Part shown: piece after piece, positions 15,620-21,916 of the stretch | Layout of the letters: every line of letters begins with the position of its first letter | Numbering within the stretch: the stretch's first letter is position 1 | Position numbers and translations under genes: made by a program | Origin: JACCTH01 sp050741915 | GTDB lineage: Bacteria > Actinomycetota > Acidimicrobiia > Spongiisociales > ZC4RG35 | Assembly: GCA_050741915.1 (NCBI GenBank) | Contig: JBOGEX010000087.1 | Coordinates: 1 to 21,916, forward strand | Direction: 5' to 3' | DNA length: 21,916 bases | The notes under the pieces: generated by a model | The model's input: only the letters and a program-made list of their open reading frames with translations | Databases searched by the model: none | Told to the model about the DNA's origin: nothing

Positions 15620-16810
15620 GTGGATCGACCGGCCGGCACGGTGCTATTCGTGGCGGTGCCCGCCGCAATCGGTGGCTCCAACCGAGCCCTTCTCACCCTT
15701 CTCGGGGCGATGGGCGGCAAGGTAGGACGGGCGGTGGCTGCCCCACGAGATGGAGCCTTCGCCCGGGCCGCTACGGGAATGGCCGAGGAATGGGTTGCCA
15801 CTCCTCGCCCTCGATGGGGAAGGCTGGGGCGGGTAGTCGGGGCGATTCGGATCGCGGGTTGGGCGCTTCGGCGCCGCCGCCTCCTCACGGCGATCCACGC
15901 CAACACCACCACCGGTCTCTATCTGGCGGCTCCGGCTGCCATGCTCACCAGGGTCCGGCTGGTGGTCTGGATTCACGACCCGGTGAGCACGGCCTGGGGA
16001 CGGAGAATCGGACCCGTGCTGCGCAGGCTGCTGGGCGACGTCGCCTGGGTGGCGGTCTCACCGACGGCGGCGCGGGTCGCAGCTACCAACGGCCTCTGTG
16101 CTATCGAAGAGGTCGAGCTGATTCCTAACCCGATCGACCCGGACCAGGTCGTGGGGATTCGAAGTGCTCCCAATCCGCGCCCAGTCATTGCCTATCTGTC
16201 CGGGGGAACCAACCGGAAGGGCTTTGATCTTCTTCCCCGAGTGATGGAGCGCTTGGCTGACCTACCGGTTGAATGGAGGCTCTTCCTCACCCGGAACGAA
16301 TCGCCATTCAACGCTCCGGTTTGGGCGCAGCTCGATTCCCTGAGGTCGCAACCGGCGATCTCGCTGAGCATCCTTGGGCGGCAACCCGATGTTCGGGTCG
16401 TCTATGGGCAAGCGGATATCGTTTTCATTCCCTCCCGAGAGGAGTCCTTCTCGCTGCTCACGGCCGAGTCGATGCTGAACGGGATTCCGGTGGTGGCCTC
16501 CGATCTGGAGCCGATCAGGTCGCTCTTGGGAGAGGGTGAAGGTGGGCTGGTGTTCCCTACCGAGGACGTCGGGGGCGCGGCGGGGGCGCTGCGTAGGCTC
16601 GCGACCGATCCTCAGTTACGGGAGCGAATGGGTGAACGGGGACGGGTGCGGGCCTCGGTCTTCTCGCCGCTGGCGGTGGCCGAGAGAATGCTCGCGGTCT
16701 ACCGCGCTAGCGGTAACCCAGGCGGCGAAGCAGAGAGGCGGCCTGGCGGCCAAAAACGTACCGGTCGAGGGGGCTCATCTGCTGGCGCCAACGCCCAACG
16801 CTTTCGGTAG
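15620..16810 (+). CDS. GT4-family glycosyltransferase, second copy
   Basis: The protein has 396 aa from GTG 15620. It begins 'TVLFVAVPAAIGGSNRALL', the glycine/Asn loop of GT-B enzymes. It has 'IHANTTTGLYLA', 'VVWIHDPV' and 'AYLSGGTNRKGFDLLPRVM' at the start of the donor domain, and 'PSREESFSLLTAESMLNGIP', where 'ESFSLLTAE' is the EX7E motif. It should transfer a sugar to the lipid-linked repeat unit. The frame is open upstream to 15392, but that part lies in another frame inside the sulfotransferase gene and has no family resemblance, so the downstream GTG is preferred. The last ~35 residues (Arg/Gly-rich) are encoded opposite the end of the convergent sulfotransferase gene and fall beyond the usual GT4 end. 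Confidence 0.88.
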   Translation: MDRPAGTVLFVAVPAAIGGSNRALLTLLGAMGGKVGRAVAAPRDGAFARAATGMAEEWVATPRPRWGRLGRVVGAIRIAGWALRRRRLLTAIHANTTTGLYLAAPAAMLTRVRLVVWIHDPVSTAWGRRIGPVLRRLLGDVAWVAVSPTAARVAATNGLCAIEEVELIPNPIDPDQVVGIRSAPNPRPVIAYLSGGTNRKGFDLLPRVMERLADLPVEWRLFLTRNESPFNAPVWAQLDSLRSQPAISLSILGRQPDVRVVYGQADIVFIPSREESFSLLTAESMLNGIPVVASDLEPIRSLLGEGEGGLVFPTEDVGGAAGALRRLATDPQLRERMGERGRVRASVFSPLAVAERMLAVYRASGNPGGEAERRPGGQKRTGRGGSSAGANAQRFR

Positions 16811-17486
16811 TTATATCTCCTCCGGCCTCGGCAACATCATCCTCGACCCCGTTGTGCGCACTCTGCGAGTGATCGAGGACCGACTCGTCCCAGGGCTCTT
16901 CCAGGAATCTGAGAATCCGGCTGAGCTCATAACGAGGCTCGGAGACAAGCTGCTCGTATCGCACCTCCAGGTACTGGCGGGCTGACAGATTGGCGGCCTG
17001 GGTCAAGACCTTTTCGACTCGATCTCTCCATCTCCGAGAGCCCGCTCGAACGCTCCAGCCCCATCTTTCCCGCATCGAGCAGACCACATCTCGTCCGTCT
17101 CGGATGCAGTGGATGACCTGCGCCTCGGGCCAGCATTTGAGAATGTCATCGAGCACCGTGACGTAATTGGGAGTCTTGTCGCCCCATCTCCTCTTCCCCC
17201 GATCACGCATGTAACGAATATGCATGAGCTCGAAGGCTGCGGCGGGGTAGCGCAGTAGGTCATCTGGCGGATACGGATAGAACCTGAGAGTCTGGGCATT
17301 CTCGACTGCGTCGAACCAATGATGGAGGACATTGGTCTCCGGTCCGACTGAGAGATGGGGGTGGCTGTCGAGAAGAACCCGGAGCAGCGTGGTGCCCGAA
17401 CGTGCGGCTCCGAGAATGAAAAACGGCGGCGACGGGTTCTCTCCTGTGAGCCCGGCGGCCAAATCTGCGATCAAGGGCCGGGGCAC
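16707..17486 (-). CDS. Sulfotransferase, Sulfotransfer_3 type
   Basis: The protein has 259 aa. The 5'-PAPS loop is 'PPFFILGAARSGTTLLRVLL' followed by 'DSHPHLSVGPET'. A central 'RRWGDKTPNYV' and the 3'-phosphate motif 'AQVIHCIRDGRDVVCSM' are typical of the Sulfotransfer_3 (PF13469) group, as is 'YLEVRYEQLVSEP' after it. It uses cytosolic PAPS; the acceptor is unknown but, from context, a glycan. The GTG 17486 start lies 23 bp after the stop of the SGNH-like gene, with no clear ribosome site, so coupling to it is likely. It is the last gene of a three-gene minus-strand operon. Its 3' end overlaps the convergent GT4 gene by 104 bp. It is closest by eye to the sulfotransferase at 19591-20529. Confidence 0.9.
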   Translation of the reverse strand: MPRPLIADLAAGLTGENPSPPFFILGAARSGTTLLRVLLDSHPHLSVGPETNVLHHWFDAVENAQTLRFYPYPPDDLLRYPAAAFELMHIRYMRDRGKRRWGDKTPNYVTVLDDILKCWPEAQVIHCIRDGRDVVCSMRERWGWSVRAGSRRWRDRVEKVLTQAANLSARQYLEVRYEQLVSEPRYELSRILRFLEEPWDESVLDHSQSAHNGVEDDVAEAGGDITTESVGRWRQQMSPLDRYVFGRQAASLLRRLGYR

Positions 17487-17509
17487 TAACGGAGCTTAAA
17501 CCTTGGCCG

Positions 17510-18703
17510 TCAGCCTCCCCGTCGCCGGAAGATATAGGCGCCGACCACAAGCCCGATCAAGGCGGCGGCCCCGATGAGAAGGCCGTTGCTCCCACCCTCG
17601 GAGGCGGCCGGCGGGCCTGTGTCTGCCGGTATCGCCACCGTGGTCGGGCTGGAGCTAGTCAGGGAGGTCACAGCCGCCGAAGTGGTTCTGACCGACATCG
17701 TCGTGGTCGCCCCGGCAGTGACGGTCGAAGACGCCGGTGGGACGATGCCATCGGCCAGAAACCACGGAACGGTCACTGGAGAACTGGAGAAGAAGTCGTA
17801 CAGAAGGCCGGCCACCTTGAAGCTGCCGCTCGCCGAGGGATGTACTCCGCGTTGTCCGCCCCTTTCGAAGTCCTCGCACTCCCAGGTCAAACCATCCGAA
17901 CGCGGATTCGAGCCATCGGCCCATAAATAAGCGCCCCAAGCCATCCAGGGCGCGGCCGTGCGCGGGTCGAGCGCAGCGGTGCCGGCTAGTTGTTCCTCGA
18001 TTGCCCATCTGACCGCAAAGCCGTCCTGATAGGCGCTGGGCTCGGTGCGCTCGGGTTCGTTGATGAAGCCGCCGTATATCCGGCTCGAGAGAAACACCAG
18101 TTCCAAGTTGGGAAATCGGGTGTCGAGGTCGGCGACGATCGAGCCCAACTTGACGGCATCCTCGGCGGCTGCCTCCATCGTGGGCGAGCCCGCTTCGGCG
18201 TCAGGGATCTTCAACCAAGCAACCTGAATCTGGGGGGCCGCGACTCCTGTCGCGGCCAACCGCTCATCGACCGTCTCCCACACCCCTTGTCCGTCCGCCC
18301 AGTCTGTGAGGGGTTTGGCGCCTTGAGCGCCATTGACCAATACCAGCAGCGGATTAATCCTCTCGTCGCCGCTGAGGAGACTCATAAAGGCCTCAAACTC
18401 TTGGAAGGTGTTGGAGACCCCGAAGGAGACCAGCCCAATCGAACCGGCCGGGTCCGGCGATCCGGCCGGGTTTCGAGGCACTACCTGGGCCGATCGCTCC
18501 AGTCCTATTGCCAGGTGGTCCGCCGGAATTTCGTTGGACCCCTCAGGGTAAAGTCCTCCCTTCTCCCCCAGGTAGCTTCCGGGTCCAAGGTCTGTCAAGG
18601 GGATAAGCCCAGTGGAACTTGATCGGCATGATTGCCCCCACGCCGGCAGTGGTCCGATCAGGACCACCAGAACAAAGAGGCTGATCCAGCGCCGCAGTCC
18701 CAT
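17510..18703 (-). CDS. Secreted SGNH-like protein with C-terminal membrane anchor (paralogue 2)
   Basis: The protein has 397 aa from ATG 18703; this ATG overlaps the preceding stop by one base (TGATG), which I prefer to an upstream start at 18739. The signal peptide is 'MGLRRWISLFVLVVLIGPLP' with cleavage near 'AWGQS'. The shared domain has 'TGLIPLTDLG', 'GEKGGLYPEGSN', 'FGVSNT' (S97), 'LVNGAQG', 'LSSRIYGGF', 'WGAYLWADG' and 'RGVHP' (H288). The Asp three residues before the His is Arg here, and the segment from 'CEDF' is two residues longer than in paralogue 1, so catalysis may be altered or lost. A Thr/Ser-rich stalk (~325-365) leads to a membrane helix at ~375-392 and a basic 'FRRRGG' tail. 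There is no SLH repeat and no true LPxTG. It is encoded between a GT2 and a sulfotransferase. Confidence 0.85.
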   Translation of the reverse strand: MGLRRWISLFVLVVLIGPLPAWGQSCRSSSTGLIPLTDLGPGSYLGEKGGLYPEGSNEIPADHLAIGLERSAQVVPRNPAGSPDPAGSIGLVSFGVSNTFQEFEAFMSLLSGDERINPLLVLVNGAQGAKPLTDWADGQGVWETVDERLAATGVAAPQIQVAWLKIPDAEAGSPTMEAAAEDAVKLGSIVADLDTRFPNLELVFLSSRIYGGFINEPERTEPSAYQDGFAVRWAIEEQLAGTAALDPRTAAPWMAWGAYLWADGSNPRSDGLTWECEDFERGGQRGVHPSASGSFKVAGLLYDFFSSSPVTVPWFLADGIVPPASSTVTAGATTTMSVRTTSAAVTSLTSSSPTTVAIPADTGPPAASEGGSNGLLIGAAALIGLVVGAYIFRRRGG

Positions 18704-19536
18704 CACCTGGGCATCACCGCCCGGGCGAGGCCGGTCCATCCGAGCCCAAGGGTGGGCCGGAAGCGGATGGCGCGGAGGAAGCTCTCGATCGCCCGGAATC
18801 GTTCTCCTGTCAGGCGATACAGGTGACCAAGCCGTACGTGGTGAAAGGCGGCGACCTCGCGGTCTTGGAAATAGCGAGAGTGCTTTTCTCGGAACTGCTT
18901 GCGTGCCTCGATGCGCTTGGGCAGTCCGATGGAGGAAACATGCTTTTGACCATGGTCGGCCAAGATACGGCCGATCTCGAGCACCGAAGTGGACTCCGCT
19001 GCTCGCAGGAGATAGTCGAGGTCTTCGGCCGCCCCGAAGGCCTCGTCAAAGAGGACCGCTTCGTGGAGCTGGCGACGAATCACCACCGAATCGAGATGGG
19101 GTGGCTGGCGGGTCAGCATCCGTCGCACGGGGTCGTCCAGAACCCGGCACTTACCGCCGCCGTCCTCCTGGGCCCCGCTCATCAAGTGATAGGCGAGTCC
19201 GACGTCGGGGTGAGCATCGAGACAGGCGATGGTGGTACCGAGCTTGCCCTCCCGCCAGGAATCGTCATCGTCCAAGAAAGCGATCAGGGGCGCAGAGGTG
19301 GCGGCCGCTCCCTTGTTGCGCGCCGCCGCCGGACCTTGGGGGCGATCGTTCCGCAGGACGCGGATCCGGGGGTCGTGGTCGCCGATGGCGACCGGGGGGT
19401 CAGAGCCGTCGTCGACCACCACCACTTCGAAGCTCGCTCCCTGCTGAGATAGGACACTCCGAAGCGCCGACCTCAGAGCCTCGGGTCGGTTGTGGGTGGG
19501 GATGACAACGGCGACCAAAGCTTGTGCGGGCTGCAC
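18703..19536 (-). CDS. GT2-family glycosyltransferase
   Basis: The protein has 277 aa. The GT-A fold begins 'LVAVVIPTHNRPEALRSAL', with 'FEVVVVDDGSD' and the metal-binding block 'APLIAFLDDDDSWREGKL' (DXD). Further on, 'DSVVIRRQ', 'FGAAEDLDYLLRA' (catalytic-base-like E/D) fits inverting GT2 enzymes. It transfers a sugar from a nucleotide donor, likely on the repeat unit. No membrane helix is clear; the last ~40 residues are helical and basic and may associate with the membrane. GTG 19536 is the start. There is no Shine-Dalgarno sequence, and a possible promoter ends about 7 bp upstream, so a leaderless mRNA is plausible. It is the first gene of the operon 19536-16707, with its stop sharing a base with the next ATG. 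Confidence 0.91.
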   Translation of the reverse strand: MQPAQALVAVVIPTHNRPEALRSALRSVLSQQGASFEVVVVDDGSDPPVAIGDHDPRIRVLRNDRPQGPAAARNKGAAATSAPLIAFLDDDDSWREGKLGTTIACLDAHPDVGLAYHLMSGAQEDGGGKCRVLDDPVRRMLTRQPPHLDSVVIRRQLHEAVLFDEAFGAAEDLDYLLRAAESTSVLEIGRILADHGQKHVSSIGLPKRIEARKQFREKHSRYFQDREVAAFHHVRLGHLYRLTGERFRAIESFLRAIRFRPTLGLGWTGLARAVMPR

Positions 19537-19543
19537 TGAATCG

Positions 19544-19570
19544 AGGGTATCAGCCGGTCGATAGAGTCAA
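19544..19570 (-). promoter_or_regulatory. Candidate leaderless promoter of the GT2 operon
   Basis: On the minus strand, TTGACT (19570-19565) is followed after 15 bp by TACCCT (19549-19544). The distance from this -10-like element to the GTG at 19536 is 7 bp, so transcription would start at or next to the start codon. The spacer is short, which lowers confidence. Confidence 0.33.
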
Positions 19571-19590
19571 TTCGACCCGAGAATGATGGG

Positions 19591-20529
19591 GTGCCCATTT
19601 CTGTGCCAGCCCAGCAATCCTTTCCCTTCATCGTCGGCTGCGGACGCTCAGGGACCACGCTGCTGCGAACCATGCTCAACTCCCATCCTGACCTCGCCAT
19701 ACCGCGCGAGTCACATTTCTTGATCGAGGCTTTCTCGCGGCGAAACCTTGAGCTCGAGCCCCGTCACGCACTGCTTGAGATACTCACCCGAAGCACCTGG
19801 TTCTCCGCTTGGAATTTCGACTTGGAGCGGGTTAGAGAGGCCTTGAACAGACCACCTCCCCAAGACATCGGTGAGGCCGTGCGTCGTCTGTACCGCGCCT
19901 ACGCCGCCGCGCAGGGAAAGTCTCGATATGGCGATAAGACCCCGATCTACGTCATGCACATGCCCACGCTCCTCCACCGGCTGCCGGAGGCCCGGTTCGT
20001 ACATCTGATCCGGGATGGTCGCGATGTGGCGCTCTCCTTCCTCGAGGCAGATTTCGGTCCCCAGACCATCGAGGAAGCTGCCCTCCATTGGCGTCAGCGG
20101 ATCCGACGGGGTCGCGAGGTTGGCCGTCATCTCACCGAAAACCAATACCTCGAGGTCACCTACGAAGACTTGATCAGCAATCCAGAGAGCTGCCTGCGGA
20201 CGATATGCGCCTTCATCGATCTCCCGTTCCATCCCAGCATGCTCGATTACCAGAACCGACTGAAAGACTTTGCGGGCACCAACGCCCTCCCCTCGCACCA
20301 CCGAAACCTCGCCCGAAACCCTGGAGTCACCCGCCGCTGGCAGCAGGAAATGGAAGAAAGGGGAGCCGTCCGGTTTGAGCTTCTCGCCGGCCGGGAGCTA
20401 ACCCGAGCGGGTTATCCGGTATCGGGACGCTCCCCGATGTGGGCCGATCGGTGCCAGGCGGGGATGGCTTGGCTCCGATGGCAGGGCTACCGACTGGGAA
20501 AGAAGCTTGGACTGAGTAGAGCAACGTGA
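19591..20529 (+). CDS. Sulfotransferase, Sulfotransfer_3 type
   Basis: The protein has 312 aa. The 5'-PAPS loop is 'FPFIVGCGRSGTTLLRTMLN' followed by 'SHPDLAIPRESHF'. Then 'SRYGDKTPIYVMHMP', the 3'-phosphate motif 'ARFVHLIRDGRDVALSFL', and 'YLEVTYEDLISNP' match the Sulfotransfer_3 group. It is the same type as the 16707-17486 enzyme but with a longer C-terminus and a larger insert after the P-loop. It is cytosolic; the acceptor is unknown, probably a locus glycan. The start is GTG 19591 with GATGGGG directly upstream; GTG 19603 is an alternative. It is divergent from the GT2 gene (54 bp gap), convergent with the third SGNH-like gene (9 bp gap), and apparently monocistronic. Confidence 0.92.
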   Translation: MPISVPAQQSFPFIVGCGRSGTTLLRTMLNSHPDLAIPRESHFLIEAFSRRNLELEPRHALLEILTRSTWFSAWNFDLERVREALNRPPPQDIGEAVRRLYRAYAAAQGKSRYGDKTPIYVMHMPTLLHRLPEARFVHLIRDGRDVALSFLEADFGPQTIEEAALHWRQRIRRGREVGRHLTENQYLEVTYEDLISNPESCLRTICAFIDLPFHPSMLDYQNRLKDFAGTNALPSHHRNLARNPGVTRRWQQEMEERGAVRFELLAGRELTRAGYPVSGRSPMWADRCQAGMAWLRWQGYRLGKKLGLSRAT

Positions 20530-20538
20530 GGGTCGTCT

Positions 20539-21738
20539 CTAGGGGCCGCTGCGGCGGGACTGGAAGAGTCGAATCCCGACAACCCCGATTACCAAGCCGG
20601 CAATCGCCGCCACGATGGGACCCAGGTTGGACCGCTCCGATGGCACATCTTCTTCCGCCAGGAGCGGCAAGGTAGTAGAGGGAGTAGAGACGACATCGGG
20701 AGAGGAAGATTCCGGGAGAGTTAGGGTCGGGCTGGTTGTGGTGACGGTCACCCCGGCTGTAGTTGTTGGGGCTCGCTGACCACCGAACCAGTTGGCAGCC
20801 GTGGGATCGGTGCGGAAGTGATCCAGCAACAGGTGGGCAATCTTTTCGGTGGCGCCATCGGCCGGATGCACGCCCCCGGGTTGGTAGTCGCTGCATTCAT
20901 AGAAGAGACCATCGGAGCGGGGCGTGGTGCCGTCGGCCCACAAATAGGGTCCCCAACCCACCCACGGCAACTCGGGCGCGCCCTGGGTTGGATCGATGTC
21001 GGGACCTGTCCCTATGCCCTCAATGGCCCAACGGACAGCGAAGCCGTCCTGGTAGGCATTGGGTTCAGAGTCGGGACCAGGGATGTATCCGCCATAGCTT
21101 CTGCTCGATAGATAGGCGAGCTGAATGTTGGGAAAGTGATCCGGCAGCAGCCGCACGAGGTTTTCGAGCTTCTCGGCGTGGATACGTGCGTCTTCCAACG
21201 TCGCCGGCCCCCGGTCGTCACTCGGCATCTTGATCCAGGCCACCTGCACCTGTCGGGCATCGACTCCCGACTCGGTCAGCTTCCTCTCGACTGTGTCCCA
21301 GGTCCCATCGCTCCGGGAGCCAATCCACCGGTTGATCGATTGGCCGACCTGGGCGCCGTTGACCAGGACCAATCGTGGGTCCTGGGCCATGTCGAGAAGC
21401 GCCGAGAACGCCTTGAACTCGCCCAAAGTGTTGGAAACCCCCAACGCCACCATAACGATGGAACCCTCGGCCGCGGCAACGCCGTCTACCCCTAAGGGGG
21501 TCACCATCGCTGCCCGGGCCAACCCCAACTCGAGGGCTTGATCGGTGAGGCCGTTTCCGCCCGAATAGAGGCCGCCGGGCTGTCCCTGGTAGGCGCCGCC
21601 GTCGAGGTCGATGAGGGGGATCAGGCCGGTCGAGGTGTTGTCGCAGGCCGATTGGCCAGAAGCTGGCGCCGGAGCCAGGACTACCAAAAGAAGGGCCGCT
21701 GTACTCATTAGTCGGGGGTAGAAGCGAGAAATCGGCAC
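20539..21738 (-). CDS. Secreted SGNH-like protein with C-terminal membrane anchor (paralogue 3)
   Basis: The protein has 399 aa from GTG 21738, chosen because AAGAGG lies 6 bases upstream and a normal signal peptide results (cleavage near 'PASGQS'); a GTG at 21798 and ATG at 21708 are alternatives. The shared domain has 'TGLIPLIDLDGGAYQGQPGG', 'LGVSNT' (S102), 'LVNGAQVG', 'LSSRSYGGY', 'WGPYLWADG' and 'GGVHP' (H291). As in paralogue 2, the Asp expected three residues before His is missing (Gly). After 'ANWFGGQRA' a Thr/Ser/Pro stalk (~325-365) leads to a membrane helix at ~372-390 and the tail 'QSRRSGP'. It probably sits on the outer face of the membrane. It is divergent from an acyl-carrier-like gene and convergent with a sulfotransferase gene. 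Confidence 0.85.
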   Translation of the reverse strand: MPISRFYPRLMSTAALLLVVLAPAPASGQSACDNTSTGLIPLIDLDGGAYQGQPGGLYSGGNGLTDQALELGLARAAMVTPLGVDGVAAAEGSIVMVALGVSNTLGEFKAFSALLDMAQDPRLVLVNGAQVGQSINRWIGSRSDGTWDTVERKLTESGVDARQVQVAWIKMPSDDRGPATLEDARIHAEKLENLVRLLPDHFPNIQLAYLSSRSYGGYIPGPDSEPNAYQDGFAVRWAIEGIGTGPDIDPTQGAPELPWVGWGPYLWADGTTPRSDGLFYECSDYQPGGVHPADGATEKIAHLLLDHFRTDPTAANWFGGQRAPTTTAGVTVTTTSPTLTLPESSSPDVVSTPSTTLPLLAEEDVPSERSNLGPIVAAIAGLVIGVVGIRLFQSRRSGP

Positions 21739-21744
21739 AGCTAG

Positions 21745-21750
21745 CCTCTT
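21745..21750 (-). promoter_or_regulatory. Shine-Dalgarno site deciding the start of the third SGNH-like gene
   Basis: AAGAGG on the minus strand lies 6 bases before GTG 21738. It supports this start over those at 21798 and 21708, which have no such site. It overlaps the left arm of an inverted repeat. Confidence 0.6.
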
Positions 21751-21805
21751 CAGCGCGGCGCCGGGAGTGGGCAGCGGCTTTGTTTCGGCATCGCGCACTG
21801 AAGAG
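21746..21805. repeat. Inverted repeat CTCTTCAG / CTGAAGAG in the divergent intergenic region
   Basis: The arms at 21746-21753 and 21798-21805 are perfect 8 bp complements separated by 44 bp. A further CGCG/CGCG pair lies just inside, with a 2-base bulge. The region carries the 5' signals of two divergent genes. It could be an operator or chance. Confidence 0.45.
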
Positions 21806-21815
21806 AACCAAGGGT

Positions 21816-21820
21816 GGAGG
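21816..21820 (+). promoter_or_regulatory. Shine-Dalgarno site of the acyl-carrier-like gene
   Basis: GGAGG with an 8-base spacer to ATG 21829 is the strongest ribosome site in the window and supports the partial gene that follows. Confidence 0.7.
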
Positions 21821-21828
21821 GACAGCGC

Positions 21829-21916
21829 ATGTCGGAAACGAAATCGATTCTACGAGAGCAGATCGCCAAAGAATTCCTTCAAGGCCGTCCCAATGATGCC
21901 GTGGCCGACGACACCA
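21829..21916 (+). CDS. Partial gene, likely acyl carrier protein
   Basis: Only the first 29 codons are present; the gene runs off the window. The peptide starts 'MSETKSILREQIAKEFLQGR' and continues 'PNDAVADDT'. An N-terminal amphipathic helix 'I...I...FL' followed by '..(I/V).DDT' is how many stand-alone acyl carrier proteins begin, before the 'DS' phosphopantetheine site, which lies outside the window. If correct, acyl groups may be supplied for surface decoration or lipid synthesis beside this locus. ATG with GGAGG 8 bases upstream is a solid start. Function is inferred from a short stretch. Confidence 0.6.
   Translation, partial: MSETKSILREQIAKEFLQGRPNDAVADDT

Noticed and set aside
17596..17640. 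'IPADTGPP' in paralogue 2 as a sortase LPxTG-like signal
   Set aside because: The spacing is P-A-D-T-G, one residue too long for LPxTG, and paralogue 3 has nothing comparable; a plain C-terminal membrane anchor explains both.
1..21916. CRISPR array, insertion sequence, phage attachment site or tRNA
   Set aside because: No spaced direct repeats, transposase or integrase genes, terminal inverted repeats or cloverleaf sequences were seen on either strand.

Overview
This 21.9 kb window is GC-rich, gene-dense and non-mobile-looking. It resembles a chromosomal exopolysaccharide or surface-glycan locus of a high-GC actinobacterium. I favour an Acidimicrobiia-like lineage, because one secreted protein carries S-layer homology repeats of the 'GC..FCPN..(V/I)TRGQMAAFL' type and because a small 'GTWPIDEV' domain protein is present. 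That assignment is inference: there is no rRNA or marker gene here. I count about 20 genes. Most appear to start with GTG or TTG, and many overlap the previous gene by 1-4 bases. I see no tRNA, rRNA, CRISPR array, insertion sequence or phage gene.

Layout. Positions 16-1370 hold a NarL/LuxR-type response regulator converging on a small conserved hypothetical. From 1630 to 3312 lies a secreted G8-domain/beta-helix protein resembling the animal CEMIP/TMEM2 hyaluronan proteins. The minus strand from 6577 to 3241 is a tightly coupled three-gene operon: polysaccharide deacetylase, CelD/BcsL-like GNAT, and a Wzy-like polytopic membrane protein. It diverges from a GT4 glycosyltransferase (6595-7791). 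At 8003-10819 a single reading frame joins a Wzz chain-length regulator, a degenerate BY-kinase-like domain and a complete sulfotransferase domain; a second deacetylase is coupled to it. A plus-strand operon (13359-16810) follows: lipoyl/biotinyl-like small protein, SGNH-like protein, sulfotransferase, GT4 glycosyltransferase. A minus-strand operon (19536-16707) encodes a GT2 glycosyltransferase, a secreted SGNH-like protein and a sulfotransferase. Another sulfotransferase (19591-20529) follows. The window ends in the first 29 codons of an acyl-carrier-protein-like gene.

Three secreted paralogues (11615-13174, 17510-18703, 20539-21738) share one SGNH-like domain but are anchored differently: one by three SLH repeats, two by a Thr/Ser-rich stalk plus a C-terminal membrane helix. 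Two of the three have lost the Asp of the expected Asp-x-x-His motif.

How it may work together (inference): glycosyltransferases build a repeat unit; four PAPS-type sulfotransferase domains, the GNAT and possibly an acyl carrier decorate it in the cytoplasm; the Wzy-like protein polymerises; the Wzz fusion sets chain length and brings a sulfotransferase to the export site; deacetylases, SGNH-like surface proteins and the G8/beta-helix protein edit or bind the chain outside. No flippase, initiating phosphoglycosyltransferase or PAPS-synthesis gene is in view. The most unusual element is the Wzz-pseudokinase-sulfotransferase fusion, whose sulfotransferase P-loop is encoded across a run of eight G.
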